A stretch of DNA of 64,000 nt from Mytilus galloprovincialis (taxonomy: Eukaryota; Mollusca; Bivalvia; Mytilida; Mytilidae), in NCBI RefSeq assembly GCF_965363235.1, contig NC_134845.1, positions 31,808,524-31,872,523 on the forward strand. The letters are read 5' to 3'. Shown here one piece after another: positions 23,396-36,900 of the stretch (its first letter is position 1; each line of letters starts with the position of its first letter). The notes under the pieces were generated by a model. It saw only the letters and a program-made list of their open reading frames with translations. It was not told the origin of the DNA and made no database searches. The translations under genes were made by a program, and so were the position numbers.

Positions 23396-24648
23396 TGGAG
23401 TGGTGTTCTTGAAGATATCGTAGGATTAGGACGTGTTCTCAAAGCTCTCTTAACTTAGTATATATCACATTTTTTGTCCTAACTTTAGGACACCTAATTA
23501 GGTGTCTAAAGATCATCATATCTTCATCGTAACTTTGTGCATGCTTTTTTCACATATTTTTACGTGAAGATAAACGGGGAAAGAGACGCACCATCGGTTA
23601 TTAACTCGTTTAAAGAAATTGTGCGTGATTTTAAACCTTGAACTTTGTGTTTTTACGATACGATGACGCTACGAATTCAATATTCTCATTTCAAAACAAA
23701 TTGTTTTACAGTTTATATCAAGATCCTACTTTGTTATTTTTTTATAATTACATTTGAAATCATGCATTTCATTAAGGTAGATAGGGTGTCTTCCTCCATT
23801 TTGGATTTTGAAATACTAGAAAACAAGGTCTTGATCTTTGATGAAATGTGCAAAGTTTTATAGTAGTAGGTAATTCATGTGTAAGAATTTTCATTATGAT
23901 ATAGAAAATGCCATGTTTGATCATATTTATGATTGTATTTTACAAAAATAAGAATTCTTCTGTTTGATTAATTTTTTTCCAACTTTGTCAAATAAGGGGA
24001 GGCAACTCAAATGCAAGGGCAGATAATTCAGATAGTGTTACTTTTACAATAGAATGTGTTAGGAATTTACCCATTTTTACACGTAGCAAGAAAACGAGTC
24101 CGGTGACCCCATTTTTTCCTTTTCTTATCTGAAAGCATTATATTGGAGCTATCTTCTCATATTTTATCTCAAAATTCTATGGTGTGGTTTGCGTTTTATG
24201 GCGGAAAAAGGGATTTTCCATGCATAATCTATACAAAATCTTTACAATTTTGCACAACCTGTAGTGTGAAAATAAGTCCGGTGACCCATTCTTTTTATTA
24301 ATGTTTTTAAACAAGCAGGATATGAACTACATTTTGGCAAATTATTAAAAGATTCTATGGATTATAATTTAGACACCCCATCTACCTTAAATACTTGTTA
24401 TTACAAAATTTTGTAAAGAATTTTATTAATTGGTTTCTTCTCTAATAAATGTTTTATCAAATAATTACTCTAACTATTTAGGATTTCACACATAGGATAT
24501 GTTTAGGACGTCCTAACATATGATGCGTTTGAGATAGCTTCGAAACGCAACGTAAGAGTGTCCTAAGTCGATCCTAAGTCGATCCTAAAACCGGTCTTAT
24601 CTTTGACTTACGACGAATCTTAGGATACTTTCGAGAACACCACCCCTG
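23396..24648. mobile_element. about 1.25-kb TIR element (possibly hAT-like), host of a nested MITE
   Basis: The left end CTGGAGTGGTGTTCTTGAAG and the reverse complement of the right end (CAGGGGTGGTGTTCTCGAAA) are terminal inverted repeats. Similarity continues into ATATCGTAGGATTAGGAC and GTATCCTAAGATTCGTCG. The right half has a GTCGATCCTAA direct duplication. No transposase is seen. The CAGGGGT start suggests the hAT superfamily, but I could not find an 8-bp target duplication. Confidence 0.65.
23776..24386. mobile_element. 611-bp TTAA-flanked MITE (piggyBac-like)
   Basis: TTAA (23772-23775) then GGTAGATAGGGTGTCT at the left, and AGACACCCCATCTACC then TTAA (24387-24390) at the right. This is a TIR of about 16 bp with an exact TTAA target duplication, as in piggyBac insertions. 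The interior has two AAAACGAGTCCGGTGACCC / AAAATAAGTCCGGTGACCC direct repeats about 185 bp apart and no transposase. Confidence 0.8.
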
Positions 24649-27407
24649 GTAAATAACACTATAAAGGCGGGCATTATTGACGATTTTGTCCCGGTGAAGG
24701 ACATAGCTCGGCAAGGGTATATTTCTTCAACCGACTTTGATTGGTTGAAACGTTATTTTATTTAGATTATAGCATCTGATTTAAGTTTTCTAAATACAAA
24801 TGTAATTATTCGTTGTTTTCCATAAAAAAAAAAACGTATAAATAAAAAGATATGTAGGAACCAGAAAAGAAAAGCAATACAAAATATATACCAATGAATT
24901 GAGTATGTATTGCCATACAGTTATGAAGCTAATGGTCCTATATATACTCGTATTTCTGCAATGCACAAGGTGGGGCTATTTTCAGATTCATTTGTTTATG
25001 TTATCTTAACACTAAATCCGGTTGATGTGCACTGATTGATACTTAAGTCTATTGAGAACATGATTTATTAATAAAAGGTAATAGTCTCTGAACCAGCGTT
25101 CGGTAACTGTGTTTACTTTTAGATCGGTAGTTGATGTATTCTGTCATTTCTGATTGTTACAATTTGTTCTCGTGTTGTGCTGTTACATCATTGTCAAAAG
25201 TTTGTGGAAGGTGGACCTAAAAAAATGTCCTCCCCTATGTCAAGAGCTCGTCTTTTAGTAGTTGCTGACTGTTGTATATCTCTTTCCTTCCTATATAAAA
25301 TTGTCATTTATCATTTTAGTTGTTTTCATTTTTTGTCACATCTAACTATATCCGCTCTGGTTTTGCTCACTGTTTAACCATTGTTTATATATCGTTTATT
25401 CAATAATCTTTGCTTGTTTTGTGTGTCATGTAATGTCATGCTTGTTTTTTTCCTACTTTGTCATTCAAATGAGCCTGCGGATAGTCGACATTGAAAATAA
25501 CCGGGAATAACAAAACATAATGTAAAACTATATTAGGTTGATTAACGATAACATTTTAATCACAAGAATGTGTCTTTATATCAGACTCGTATCCTATATA
25601 TGGTAGAAAAAGGAGGATGTTACGGTTTTATTTAAAAAATGTTTTGATCCCCACTTTGATAAACAAAAATATGATTCCAGATTTCTCCCATACCTTATAG
25701 TGTTTCATTTGAAAAAAAATAGTTTGATAGAAAGCGTCGAAAAAAAGTAAATAAAAGTTTTCTCCTTAATATTGGTAGGTCAATAACTAAATATTTGATC
25801 ACTGGTTGACTTATACAGTGATCAAGTCTATTTTACATGTAACTTTCACTAAGCTTTTCAAAAACAATTGTCAGCAATAACAATTTAATGTTTAATATTT
25901 AATAGCTTGATATCACAATTTTAACACAGCATTAAACACAATTTTCAATAATTTAAAAAGAGTAAGAAACCCATATGCACTTTAAGATCGTTTTGTGTAA
26001 AAACTTTATAATTATGAATGTTAATTTGAAAACAATTCAAAGACAAAGGACAAATGTTGATAAAGGGAATTTATTTTGCTACTAAAAGTGTATTTTAAAT
26101 AAACTTGACCCATTTCCGTGTGTTTCATATACATGGTTTCCACTTGTTCACATTTAACCATTGACAACCGTAAGATAATTATTTCTGGTTGCTGCAAAAA
26201 ATAATTCATAACATTCAAAACAATGCAATTCAATAATCATCAGTTACAGTGGAATATGATATAAACTGAGAATTTAATACGAAATACCATAAACAAATTA
26301 ATAGACTGATAATACACAAACCTTAAAATTGGAGCATATCTTGTCATAAGACTTTTTGAACATTTACGAAAAAGCTGAAAAGAAGTCAATCAGGTGGATA
26401 AGTCGACGAAAGACAAACTAGGTGAAAGGAAGACAACCAAACGTTTATAAGATATTTTTTAAATTATATTTGTTTTAATTTGTTATATATGCTATATTTC
26501 ATACTAGACAAACTATATTCTATATTATTGCACTATTCAAAAGATAAGATGGTGCCACCATATTTTGATTATGGGGGTATATAATACAACTATTATCTGA
26601 TGGGAGAAATATTATACCTTATTTTCAATGCAAAAGAAAATCAATTCATCTTCCTTTAGATCGCACATAGTTTGGAAACTCGTATTGGGAAAACAATTTG
26701 GGATTGAAATCTTCAACTATTCCTACGGATTCTAAACGGAAACCATCTGGAGCTGTTCTTGTCAATGGAAATAAGATAGTATGCCTAAACTTGATGTAAA
26801 TCAATTATACCATGAACTTATTGAAAGAAGTAATTGTATTTCATATCATGCATATGGCAGAATTGTTAGCACTTTTCTAATTTGCATAGCAGCCGTATTG
26901 ACTTTCCCCCAGCTATTGCAATGGGAAATTGAAAACGCAAATATGCATATGCTTCCGTCTCATTAACCATGTTTCTGCATATTGTCATATTTACACGTTA
27001 TTTGCCTTACGTTCTTTTACAAATGACATTGTCAACTTTGCAAACTTATTTTAGGTTCAAAATCTAAATCGTAGCCATAGTATAATTATTGCTATACAAA
27101 TAACCAACGGTCGTATGGAAAACCAAGATTTAAGACATGATTGTCAATGAGTTATCGCAACTGTACCTAGGAGTATTAATTTTCAAGGTAAATAACTTTT
27201 ATTTTACTTGTATTCTGGACAACATATTTAAAAACCAAAATGATTTCATGTTTACCATTACGATTGGAGAAGTTTTTCTCAGAATCACACAAAAGTTTGG
27301 AAAATTCCTCTTTAAGCAGTTCTTTGAAACAAGTTAGTTTTAAAATCACAGAAAATGCACTTTGTTGTCAATTCAGGGATATAAACCTACAACCACAAAA
27401 AGGAGGT
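24649..27407. other. no gene supported
   Basis: AT-rich DNA. A sequence at 26880-27120 (AATTTGCATAGCAGCC, then GTAGCCATAGTATAATT) recurs at 59560-59800 and is a dispersed repeat. A short frame at 26690-26800 has coding-like composition but no domain and no splice partner. Confidence 0.55.
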
Positions 27408-28245
27408 AGACTTAGTTGGCCGTTGGTTGTCTCGTTCAAATCGTTTTCAAGTTATACGTCGGGACCTTTAATATCTGTCTATGCGGTATGAAGTTTGTAC
27501 GGGCCCTGAATGGGACTCTTGTGGTTTTGTACAAAATTCAATTCTGTCATAACAAAATCATTTTTGTCTTACAAAACTATGTGAAACAGACTTGTTTTAT
27601 GAGAACTTCAATTTTGCGATGACAAAATTCATTTTTGTCATGACGAAATTTATTTCTGTAGACAAAATTCATTTTTGTCATGACGAAATTTATTTCTGTA
27701 GACAAAATTCATTTTTGTCAAAAAGGTATGCAAATATAAACTTATTTGCATACACAATTGACTTTTGTTACCTGATATGGAAATTAAAACACAAAAGTCA
27801 ATTGAGTGAGACAAGATTCAATTTTGTGAGACAAAATTCAATTTTGTATGCAAATTAGTTTATAGAATCCAAACTTAACTATTTTGCATACAAAATTGAC
27901 TTTTGTCGCCCAATTTTCAAATCACGCAACACAAGTAAAGTTTGTGTTACAAAAATGAATTTTGTCATGAAAAAAAGTAACTTTTGTCCACTGAAAGATA
28001 ATTTTGTATGACAAAATTTAAAATTTTTAGTATGCTTCAAATTTTGTTAAACTGAACTCATTTCAAGTCACTTTTTTCCGTACAAAATTGAATTTCGAGT
28101 ACAAAACCACAAGAGTCATATTCGGCGCCCCGTAGTTTGCTCGTTGTTAACGGCCGTACCATACTCTATATTTGCTAACGTCTCAGATGGAGAGTTGTCG
28201 CAATGGAGATTTTAACTCACCTTCTAATTTTTATATAAGTAGAAA
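27408..28245 (+). repeat. repeat A, long copy interrupted by a MITE
   Basis: The left part 27408-27496 carries TTAGTTGGCCGTTGGTTGTC and CTATGCGGTATGAAGTTT. The right part 28134-28245 resumes with AGTTTGCTCGTTGTTAACGG and GGAGAGTTGTCGCAATGGAG. The two halves join logically once the MITE and one AGTTT copy are removed. Confidence 0.75.
27497..28133. mobile_element. 637-bp MITE made largely of palindromic CAAAATTSAATTTTG units
   Basis: Inverted ends GTACGGGCCCTGAATGGGAC / GACTCTTGTGGTTTTGTAC (left) and the reverse complement ACGGGGCGCCGAATATGACT / CTTGTGGTTTTGTACTCGA (right) are flanked by AGTTT direct repeats (27492-27496, 28134-28138). The interior repeats the self-complementary word ACAAAATTCAATTTTGT in many variants. 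One 40-bp unit, GACAAAATTCATTTTTGTCA + TGACGAAATTTATTTCTGTA, is exactly repeated at 27621-27660 and 27661-27700 and half repeated at 27701-27720. Frames crossing it are artefacts. Confidence 0.85.
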
Positions 28246-30876
28246 TGAAAACGTTTAGATATCAAATAAAAAAATATTACCAGTGAACAATTCATTCTCG
28301 TATATAATACAACATAATACAATATAACACATCTTGATAGTTTTCATCCCTCACAAAAAGACAAGTTCCAAATTATATAATCATAACGTTAGATAATTAG
28401 TATGTTATACATTAATAATTGTCCTTGACACTGAGAGCAATTGGAATTATGACATGATCGACAATGTAAGTAGAGTAATTGTAACAACAGCTTCATCATC
28501 TGGTACGTATAAAAACTTTGTTTAAGTGCTTTTAAAATCGAGACATCCATCCAACATTAGGCAACTTTCAATTAAGAATGACATAAAGTTTGATTTGTTA
28601 TATTTACATATCAGTCATGAATACCTTTATTTTATCATTATGGATTAATTCGACTTCAAAAAGTCTTCTTATACAATGTGCAATGAAGAATCGCATGATG
28701 ATTTGTAGATTATTATTTTCCAATCGATTGTTCTAGCTTCCTAAACTTTGGATTGTTTATTTCCTTTTCAGTCATATAGTTCTTCAACTGTTTCAGTTCT
28801 CATATATCATTTGCTTTCAAATATTCGACTTTGATTTGTCCTGATGAAGGTTAACTCAGAAAAGGCTTCTGACGCGTACTGTTTATAACGTGTTGTTTGA
28901 TTATTTTTCATAGATTTTTTTCAAAATCATACCAAACTGGCTGTTAAACGCGTTATACTATTTCACTTTCATTTTTGCATATCTCGTAGCTAATGCCCTT
29001 ATAAGGAAGTCTTCATTTCGGCAAACAACAATCTTGTCTTTTTCTATTGTGTGTTTTCCTTTCCTTGCGAATATAATGTTTGAACTCATTGAAATTTGTC
29101 TAAATTATGGAGTTTACAATTCTCAGTTGGTTCAGTTTTCCGCATGTTTGTACACTTCGGAAGCTAGTTAGCATAGATGATATTTTGCAAAAAGCTTTTA
29201 CAACTTTGAAAATATCACATTTCAGTATCAAACACAGGCGATTTCGATGAAGTGTATGAAACTGTTATTAAAAAAGTTTTAACTCCACGCTTTCCTCCCA
29301 CTAATACCAATACGTTTTAATTTTCACTCACTGTATTGGGGATTGTTATCGATAAGCTCAAATACAGAAAACATACAAACCACGTCACAATATACAGGGG
29401 CTAGGTTATTTCCTTTCTTTCTACCCTTCTTAAACTTCTTCTAATTCTTTCTTATGCCGTTATTTATCTCCCTCAAGTTCATTTTCTGAACATGCTGTAC
29501 GACGTTATATCAAACACGTGTCCAATTATAGTCAACACCACAACCTCAATTAAAAACAATAATTTGGTTCAATGATAAAAAAATGTTTTGAAGCAGTTTT
29601 TTGCTATATCTAACAAAGGTAAACAAACAACTTTTACACTGCTTATAATCAAGTTAGTTAAAATGTAAAATCACACAAATACTAAACTAATCAAATCGCA
29701 AAACAAAAGCGCAAACACATCAAAGGAATATATAACAACTGTCATATTCCTTCCTGACTTAGTACAGGCATTTTCTTTAAACTGGTTTATAGGTAGCTAC
29801 ACCTCTCACTTGTTTGACAATAGCATAAAATTTCATTACATTGACAAAGATGAACAAAAAAATTGTTAAAGTCATATGATCATACTTCAAATTATAAACA
29901 AAATGTTGAAAACGCTTTTAATACTTAAATACTTATATGGCTATGTTGCACTATAAAGCACATGTATAATGATTTCCCTTAAAAGAAAATCCGTTACATT
30001 TAAATTATTAAAATTTTCAGAAATTTCACATCATTGAATATTTATCTTCCCGTTCTTAAACACCGATCATAGCTTTTCCGTATGCAGTGTCCCTAACCAT
30101 GAAACTGCACAGCGCAAGTGCAAGAAAAAACCCATGACGTAAAACAAAATAATAAAAAACGTTGAAGTAAAATAGTATTGATTGATTCTAATAGAAAAGT
30201 ACACGAACTGATAAAATTTAATTCACAAATAAAAACACATGGAATGTATGAAGAAAATAACATCGCATATAAAATGTCTGCTATCGTTCTTATTTTTAAC
30301 TTCCTCCATGATTCTGTGTGTATTGATTATTTAGGTCACGTTCGGAAATTATAAACTTCGACAAAAAAAAAAACCCACAAAACAACAGTTGATGTATATG
30401 TACTTTGCCAAATGTTTCCTAAATATTATATTTTCACGAAAATAGTTGTCAAAAACTTACATCAGTTTAAAAGACATGTCACCTAACAAAACACGAAGTC
30501 TTTATCTGATATTTCTCACAATTTTTTAAATGTTCAAAGAAAAATACAAACAAGATGAATTGCGTTTGTCTTATTTACTGGTAGTTGCACAACATTTTTT
30601 GGAAGTTCCATGTTCTTTTCCCTCATTTGAATGCGACTTTGTCAGAACATGGTGAAGTTGATAACAATATATGCATACGATGTTAATCTATACATTCATT
30701 TATTACTCAACCTATTCAGGCGATTGCCTTTTAATGTTACTATCAGCATTTAGCGTAGAATTCATTTATTATCTTTTATGAATAGTAATATAAAATACTT
30801 TGTTTTGAGATCTTATCAGGTGATTCTGACATTAAAACATAGATTTTCGGTATTTTTTCTGTTTTTCTCAATGTAG
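28246..30876. other. putative 5' intron or intergenic DNA
   Basis: No coding exon could be supported. A repeat D copy on the minus strand lies at 29725-29815 (CTGTCATATTCCTTCCTGAC). If the exon at 30877 is real, the missing first exon with start codon and signal peptide lies here or further upstream. Confidence 0.5.
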
Positions 30877-30959
30877 AATAATTTTATTTGACTGCCGCCA
30901 GGCAGTTGACAGGAAAATCGATACGGAAATTATAGATGGAATTATCTCGGTGTTTACAA
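30877..30959 (+). CDS. receptor exon a (tentative): N-terminal helix
   Basis: Between TTTCTCAATGTAG and the consensus donor TTTACAA|GTAAGT there is an open 83-bp segment reading DCRQAVDRKIDTEIIDG then IISVFT. Its end phase (one base left) fits the acceptor at 37113 exactly, giving IISVFT-N-SMLNSSYDQR, at the place where family members carry an amphipathic helix. There is no start codon in frame, so it is internal. Alternative acceptors at 30902 or 30912 would shorten it. The assignment rests on phase, donor strength and position, not on a diagnostic motif. Confidence 0.5.
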
Positions 30960-33900
30960 GTAAGTGTTTAGTTTAAGAAGTATTTTATTAACAAATTATA
31001 ATCGCCTAATGTTACCGCTTCATTTTAAAAACTTATTACACATGGTTCTTTTTTTTACGTGTTATTAATACTTTTTTTGTAAACATGGAAAATGATAAAC
31101 GTGTGTATACACATTTTCTTCATATTCTTCTCAAATGGATAATATAGTCACATTTCTTATCTCGTATTATGTTCATTATGTCACTTGTGTAGTTAAACAA
31201 ACTATTTTTCTGATAAAAATAAATTATTTAATGTGAATTATCAGTTGAGTGAAATCTATCTTTTTCCAATAAATATTAATTTCAATGTAATATACTATCT
31301 TGGAGTAAATTGGAAATAAAGTTATCACTTTTGTACATCAGACACATCGATTTGTTAACTATAACTCAATCTTAAAGACGTGTCTTCATTTCTTAACCTA
31401 GTCTCTGTGGTATTTGTATCTTAATGTGACAAAACTATATAATTACTATCTTGTTTTCATCAAAATCTGAAGATCGGAATAATCTATATATATTGCTCTT
31501 GTCCGGGTCCGTTTCCCTGGAGAATCGAAGGCATTTTGTATATAAAACGATGGTGTAATAAATCTTTATTAAGTATTGCAAGGCAACAGCTATTGAACTT
31601 CGATTGAACTACGCATAGAACAAATGCATGTGACATCACACTATTTATAATGGTCTTGGAGAATCCCACTTACTCAACTGAATAACATCTCCAAAAAAAA
31701 AAAAAAAAAAAAACAACACACAGAACCGATTTGTCTTCAGAGTATTGTTTTGTACACGTATATCTTTACACCCTCAATTAACTACCTACGTGGTTACATG
31801 TTTAACTTCCAAAGTCTATCATTTTTAATTGCCTCATGTATGTTGCATGGTTCTGATTTATTTGAACGGTTTTTTTTTCATCATACAGTTATTACAGAGC
31901 TATGATAGTCATTTTATTTTTACCGAGACATTGATTTTTTTCCAAATTCCCGAAATTGTGTGGATGGGTATATAACATGACCTCATTCCGAAATAACTGT
32001 TTAATGCTAACAAGCGGTCTAAAACAAATATATATTATATTCAAAGAGATACTTAACTTTCTATTACATGTATGGATGTGGCAAATTATCTATTTCTGCT
32101 CTAACGAGATATTTCTAGTATTACATAGAACGGATTGTGATAGGAAACAGTGGTAGAAAAGATGCGTTAATATGATTGGCTTATCCAGCATCACGAGAAA
32201 ACTATTGCGACATTTTCAATGACTATTTGATAGGTCATTTATGAAATGCAATAGGTAAGACGATATACAATTCGTCCACGGTAACGGGGATACCCATTCA
32301 CCTCCTTTTCCATATTAACAACCTACTAGTAGATGTAAACTCAACTGTGAGAATGTTTGCAGACGATACAGTAGACTATTTGACAATTTCCTCAGACTGC
32401 CATCAATTCCAAAAAGACCTAGACGAACTGGTAAAATATGTAAAACTTTGGAAAATAAAGTTCTACTATGATATATGCAGCGGCGTCCGCATAGTCACAC
32501 AAACGAAAAATCCAATCAAGTCAGACTACAAAGCTATCATATTTCAGGAACATAAAACATAGACTAAATGCTTCGGCTGCACCATTGCAAATTATCTTGT
32601 TTAGGGAGATTAAATACTAGTAAACAACATCACAGGGAAAGCCTTGTTTTCCTTGCATCGAAATTTCTACATCAACGCAGTATCCATCACAGACTATACG
32701 CCATGACAGTATGGGAACAGTACCAGGAAACCAAATAGATAAAATTGAAAAAGTACTAAGACGAGCTGCACCATATGTAAACAAACAGCAGATATAGAAA
32801 TATATCAAGTTTCTGCAACATGATAACTGAAATAGGACGGAAAAGTTACAAACAAGACGAAAAGAAGTTCGACTCTTTACATACAAAAAATATATCAAAT
32901 GTCCTGGTAGCCAAAAAAAGGAGTAAATACCTACATAAACCAACAGGAATCTCTAGTCGGACAGGATGTCATACTTAGCTACTACAGTCCGTCACCAAAG
33001 ATTGAAGGAAATAGTCATTTTTCGTATATCGGTAGGTACAAACTGCCTATAGATAGCGTCACAGCAAGATATTCATGTCTCATGTCATCAAAACTTCGAA
33101 ATAAATCAACCAAAATATATGTTTTAACCCGTTTTAAAGCATGCACAACTTGTCATATTATTCAACATGTTGAATGTGCACAGTATTTGGAAGAGACAGA
33201 TATGCTATTTCTTCTATTATATGCAAAACACCTGAAAATCATCTTTTTATATACACTGATCACATTTTGATGCGCACAATCAGCAAAAAATTTCTGTTAA
33301 AGATTGAAGCGAAACTAGAAATATGAATCAATACTGGCAAGATATTTTCAACAATTCGCAGAATTTTAAATTTAAAACTATGAGAGTAATTACCATTAGA
33401 GAAAGAGGTATTACAACTTTTTAGAATTGAATATATATCAACTTTCGTTATCCATTACATTGAAATTAAATGACTTAAGCGATACCAAATGCTAACTTGC
33501 GATAAAATTTACATATCATCTGTTGCTCCGGCCAAACTACGTAGCTCAACACTCTTATGTGAATTCAGTATGACATTTAAGAAGGTTGTTGATATTTAAG
33601 AATCGAAAAAGGCAGTTAGAATTCAGTTGTTGGACACTGTATTTCTTTCATGAGAGTTCTTCTGAATTAACAAATACATTGTACCAACTCATTATAATCA
33701 ACTGACCTACAGGTACCATTCACACCTCTGTAAAGATAAACAATACTATTAACAACAACAACAAAACTATATACTAGCTAGTTATAAAAAGGTGTCTTAC
33801 CCTAAGGTCAGTGCAGACCCATGAAATCGCAATACAAATACGAAGAGACATTAGATCAACATGTACATAACAAAATCTACATTGTGTCATGAACAAACGA

Positions 33901-36900
33901 TAACGACTCATGTATGTCGCCCTTTTGCACTAATCTGTCAGTAAAACACCATACCCCGTGCCAGCCAGTATAACCTCTTTTGTAAATCAGTCCATATCAG
34001 AAACATATATCTCAGATATTTCCATGTTCACTGTTGTGGCAAGATATAACACATATTACAATGAAGTTGAAAGAAATGCATTACGCAAATATTAACTATA
34101 CCATAAATGCTATAATCAATTAATACCAACAAAAATTTCACACACTTATTACTCAAGAGAATAAAAAACATATTGATGATTTAGATACAGTGAAACAGTA
34201 AAGTCGCCAGGACCTTTTACGCATTTATAATTTACCGGATGGTGGAAAGGATGAAATACCAGAGGAGATTGCTGTGCTTGTTACGTAACTAGAAAAGTCT
34301 ATAGACAGAAATAATCAAGAGAGGATGAAAGTTATGTCTAATAGATTAGGCACCCACGAAGCATATAAAGAAACAAATCAGAAGAAACTTTCAGATCGCA
34401 GAAGCTACCACAAATTAGTACTGCTTCATAGAATTGTAAATAATAATAACCGAAAATATTTGCAAGATGTAATGCCTGGCTATGTCAGTGGTCGACACGA
34501 CCCCCCTGTACAATACAAAATAATATTCTATTAGAGGTAACGTCCTGTAAAAAACGTTACTCAGATTAATACCTTCCGTCATCAATCAAATTATAGAACC
34601 ATTTACAATTAAGTGTAAGAAGTTGTGAATGGCCCTCTGTAGATCAGAAACATATTAGTAATAAAACCGATCGAGTGCCTTTATAGTTTTATGCGTAGAT
34701 GTCATTAAGATCAAATTCATAATTCAAGATAAATAATGAATTTTAGTTCTTTATGCTGTCATATGTTTCCAAGAAGTTTCGGTTCTTCTCCCCACTGTCG
34801 CAGTGGTGACTTAGAAACTATTTCTATTTTTTATATGATTTTTGCCATTATATTCGGACATAGGACACACAAATGTAATGTGATCTGGAAGCCTAAATTT
34901 AACAGTTCTAATGAACACTGATTTATTAATAACCTGCTCAAATTTGATTGCATAAGATGAAAACATTAGTCTATTTCTAATATAAGGGTTACAAAGGTTC
35001 ATTATTAAATCTAAAAGTTACTTGTTACTTGTTTGTGAATGTGAATATGTATTATAAGTTGTATAATTCATAATACATACTGTTTACACAAATTTGTTTT
35101 AAGGAGAAACATTGTTTCATAAAAAATATGAATAGGCGCAAAAAAATATTACATTGTTTGCTCAAATGACAATCAGTATTTTTACAAGTGGCTCAGACGT
35201 AGCATTGGCGTAAATTGGTTGTGACAAAAGTATGCATTTTGGGTACAAACGGAGTTTATACGTATACTTAAAATATTTGTTTTGGACAAATTTTAGGACA
35301 ACAAGAATAATACTATTTTCAATACGTAAATCTTCCGTATTTTGAATTTCAATACAAGATGGCATGTGATGTTTTGTAGGCGTTACAATTTCTTTTTAGT
35401 TAGAAAGGATACCCAAATACACTTATACATTATTACATGATATTATAGCCATACGTGTTTTATCTTATAATAGTCATCTTTACAGAACAAGATTTGAACT
35501 TACTCTCTTTCGTAGACGGTTTTTCATTTATTGTTATGAGTTTATATAAATGGCTTATTTTCAAATAGACTTAACGAAACACAACTTATCAAATATTTTC
35601 TACAATGTTGTCATACATATTTCATACGCGAAGACAAATATAACAGACTTATAATTTTTAACAATAGACATGAGTTTTGTCTTCAAACGCTCAAATCGAA
35701 ATATTTAAGACACCAAATAAAGGACGCAGTTTAAGAGTGTTGATGACCAAATTTTTCGATAAGTTTTAAGAGTTGCAGTCAAATTATTCAGCTTTTTGTA
35801 ATAAACGAGATACAATTTAAATTAGCTGTTACCTTTTTGTGCATTTCAGGTATTGCATTATGCAAAAAACCAGGATCACTTATTCATGAAGATTTCAACT
35901 TGTTGATTGGATTTCTGGAAAAAAACGGTTTCAAGAGGATTATTTGCAAAATAAGAAAACAACTGTTCAGTGATGTACTTAATCGTTTTGTTCGTTAGTA
36001 ACTTTGGTTTTATATGTGGAGCCTCCTTAGAGTAAGTAACTTGATATCTCTCTTCGAACCTCAATGGGAATCAAATGATGCTATTTTAAATATAAATGAG
36101 ATATAAGTAGTGAAATTAATCATTCTGGACATGTACAACTCTCCATGCATAAACGTTTAAAAAAGACGTTCACTCAGTAATCATTCTTCGTTTCAAAAAA
36201 GATAAATCAGACTTACACAGACAAGCCTATTGTAATCATATCAAAAGCATATATAGATATATTCCAACGATTGGCTATGAGTTCACACTTGTTTTCTATA
36301 AAATCACCTTAACTGTTTTGATTCTAACGTTTCTACGTTTTATACTACCCTATCTTCAAGCTAAACAGTACCTGGCCAAAAGTATTCGTCACCTTCATTT
36401 TTTTGCTATCTATTTATATAAAAACACATTTTTTCAAAAAATTGTTTTGAGGGCATTTATGGTTGGGTTTTGATCAACAAGGCCTTAAAAGACGTAGAAT
36501 TGTCTAAAGTATGTTTGTTTATTTGGTACCAGTTTTGTCCTCAGTTTTTGTTTGTTTTCTCTTGATATAAACCACATACACTAAATTTTTATAATTTAAT
36601 TTGGTTGAATATACATGTATAGCGAATTTTTGAACAGAAAAAAATATTTTGTGTTTATCTTGTGAAAAAATAAAAATGATTCACAAAACAATATATAACC
36701 AAATTAACAATTCAACCTGTGACAACTCTGCTTTTATTGGTACCAGGTTGCTTAAAATCAGACCAAAAATGACCTCAAAATATATTTTTGAAAAAAGTAG
36801 TTTTATATACAATATATAGGAAAAAATCTCAAGTGACGAATACTTTTGGCCACACTCTGTATATCAGTCTGTCTGTTCTTGGTGGAGGTTTATCAATAAA

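Noticed and set aside
26640..26966. Exon-like stretch around 26690-26800 with coding-like composition (SSTIPTDSKRKPSGAV).
   Set aside because: No recognisable domain, no clear acceptor in the open frame and no donor before the stop; the right part belongs to a dispersed repeat shared with 59560-59800.
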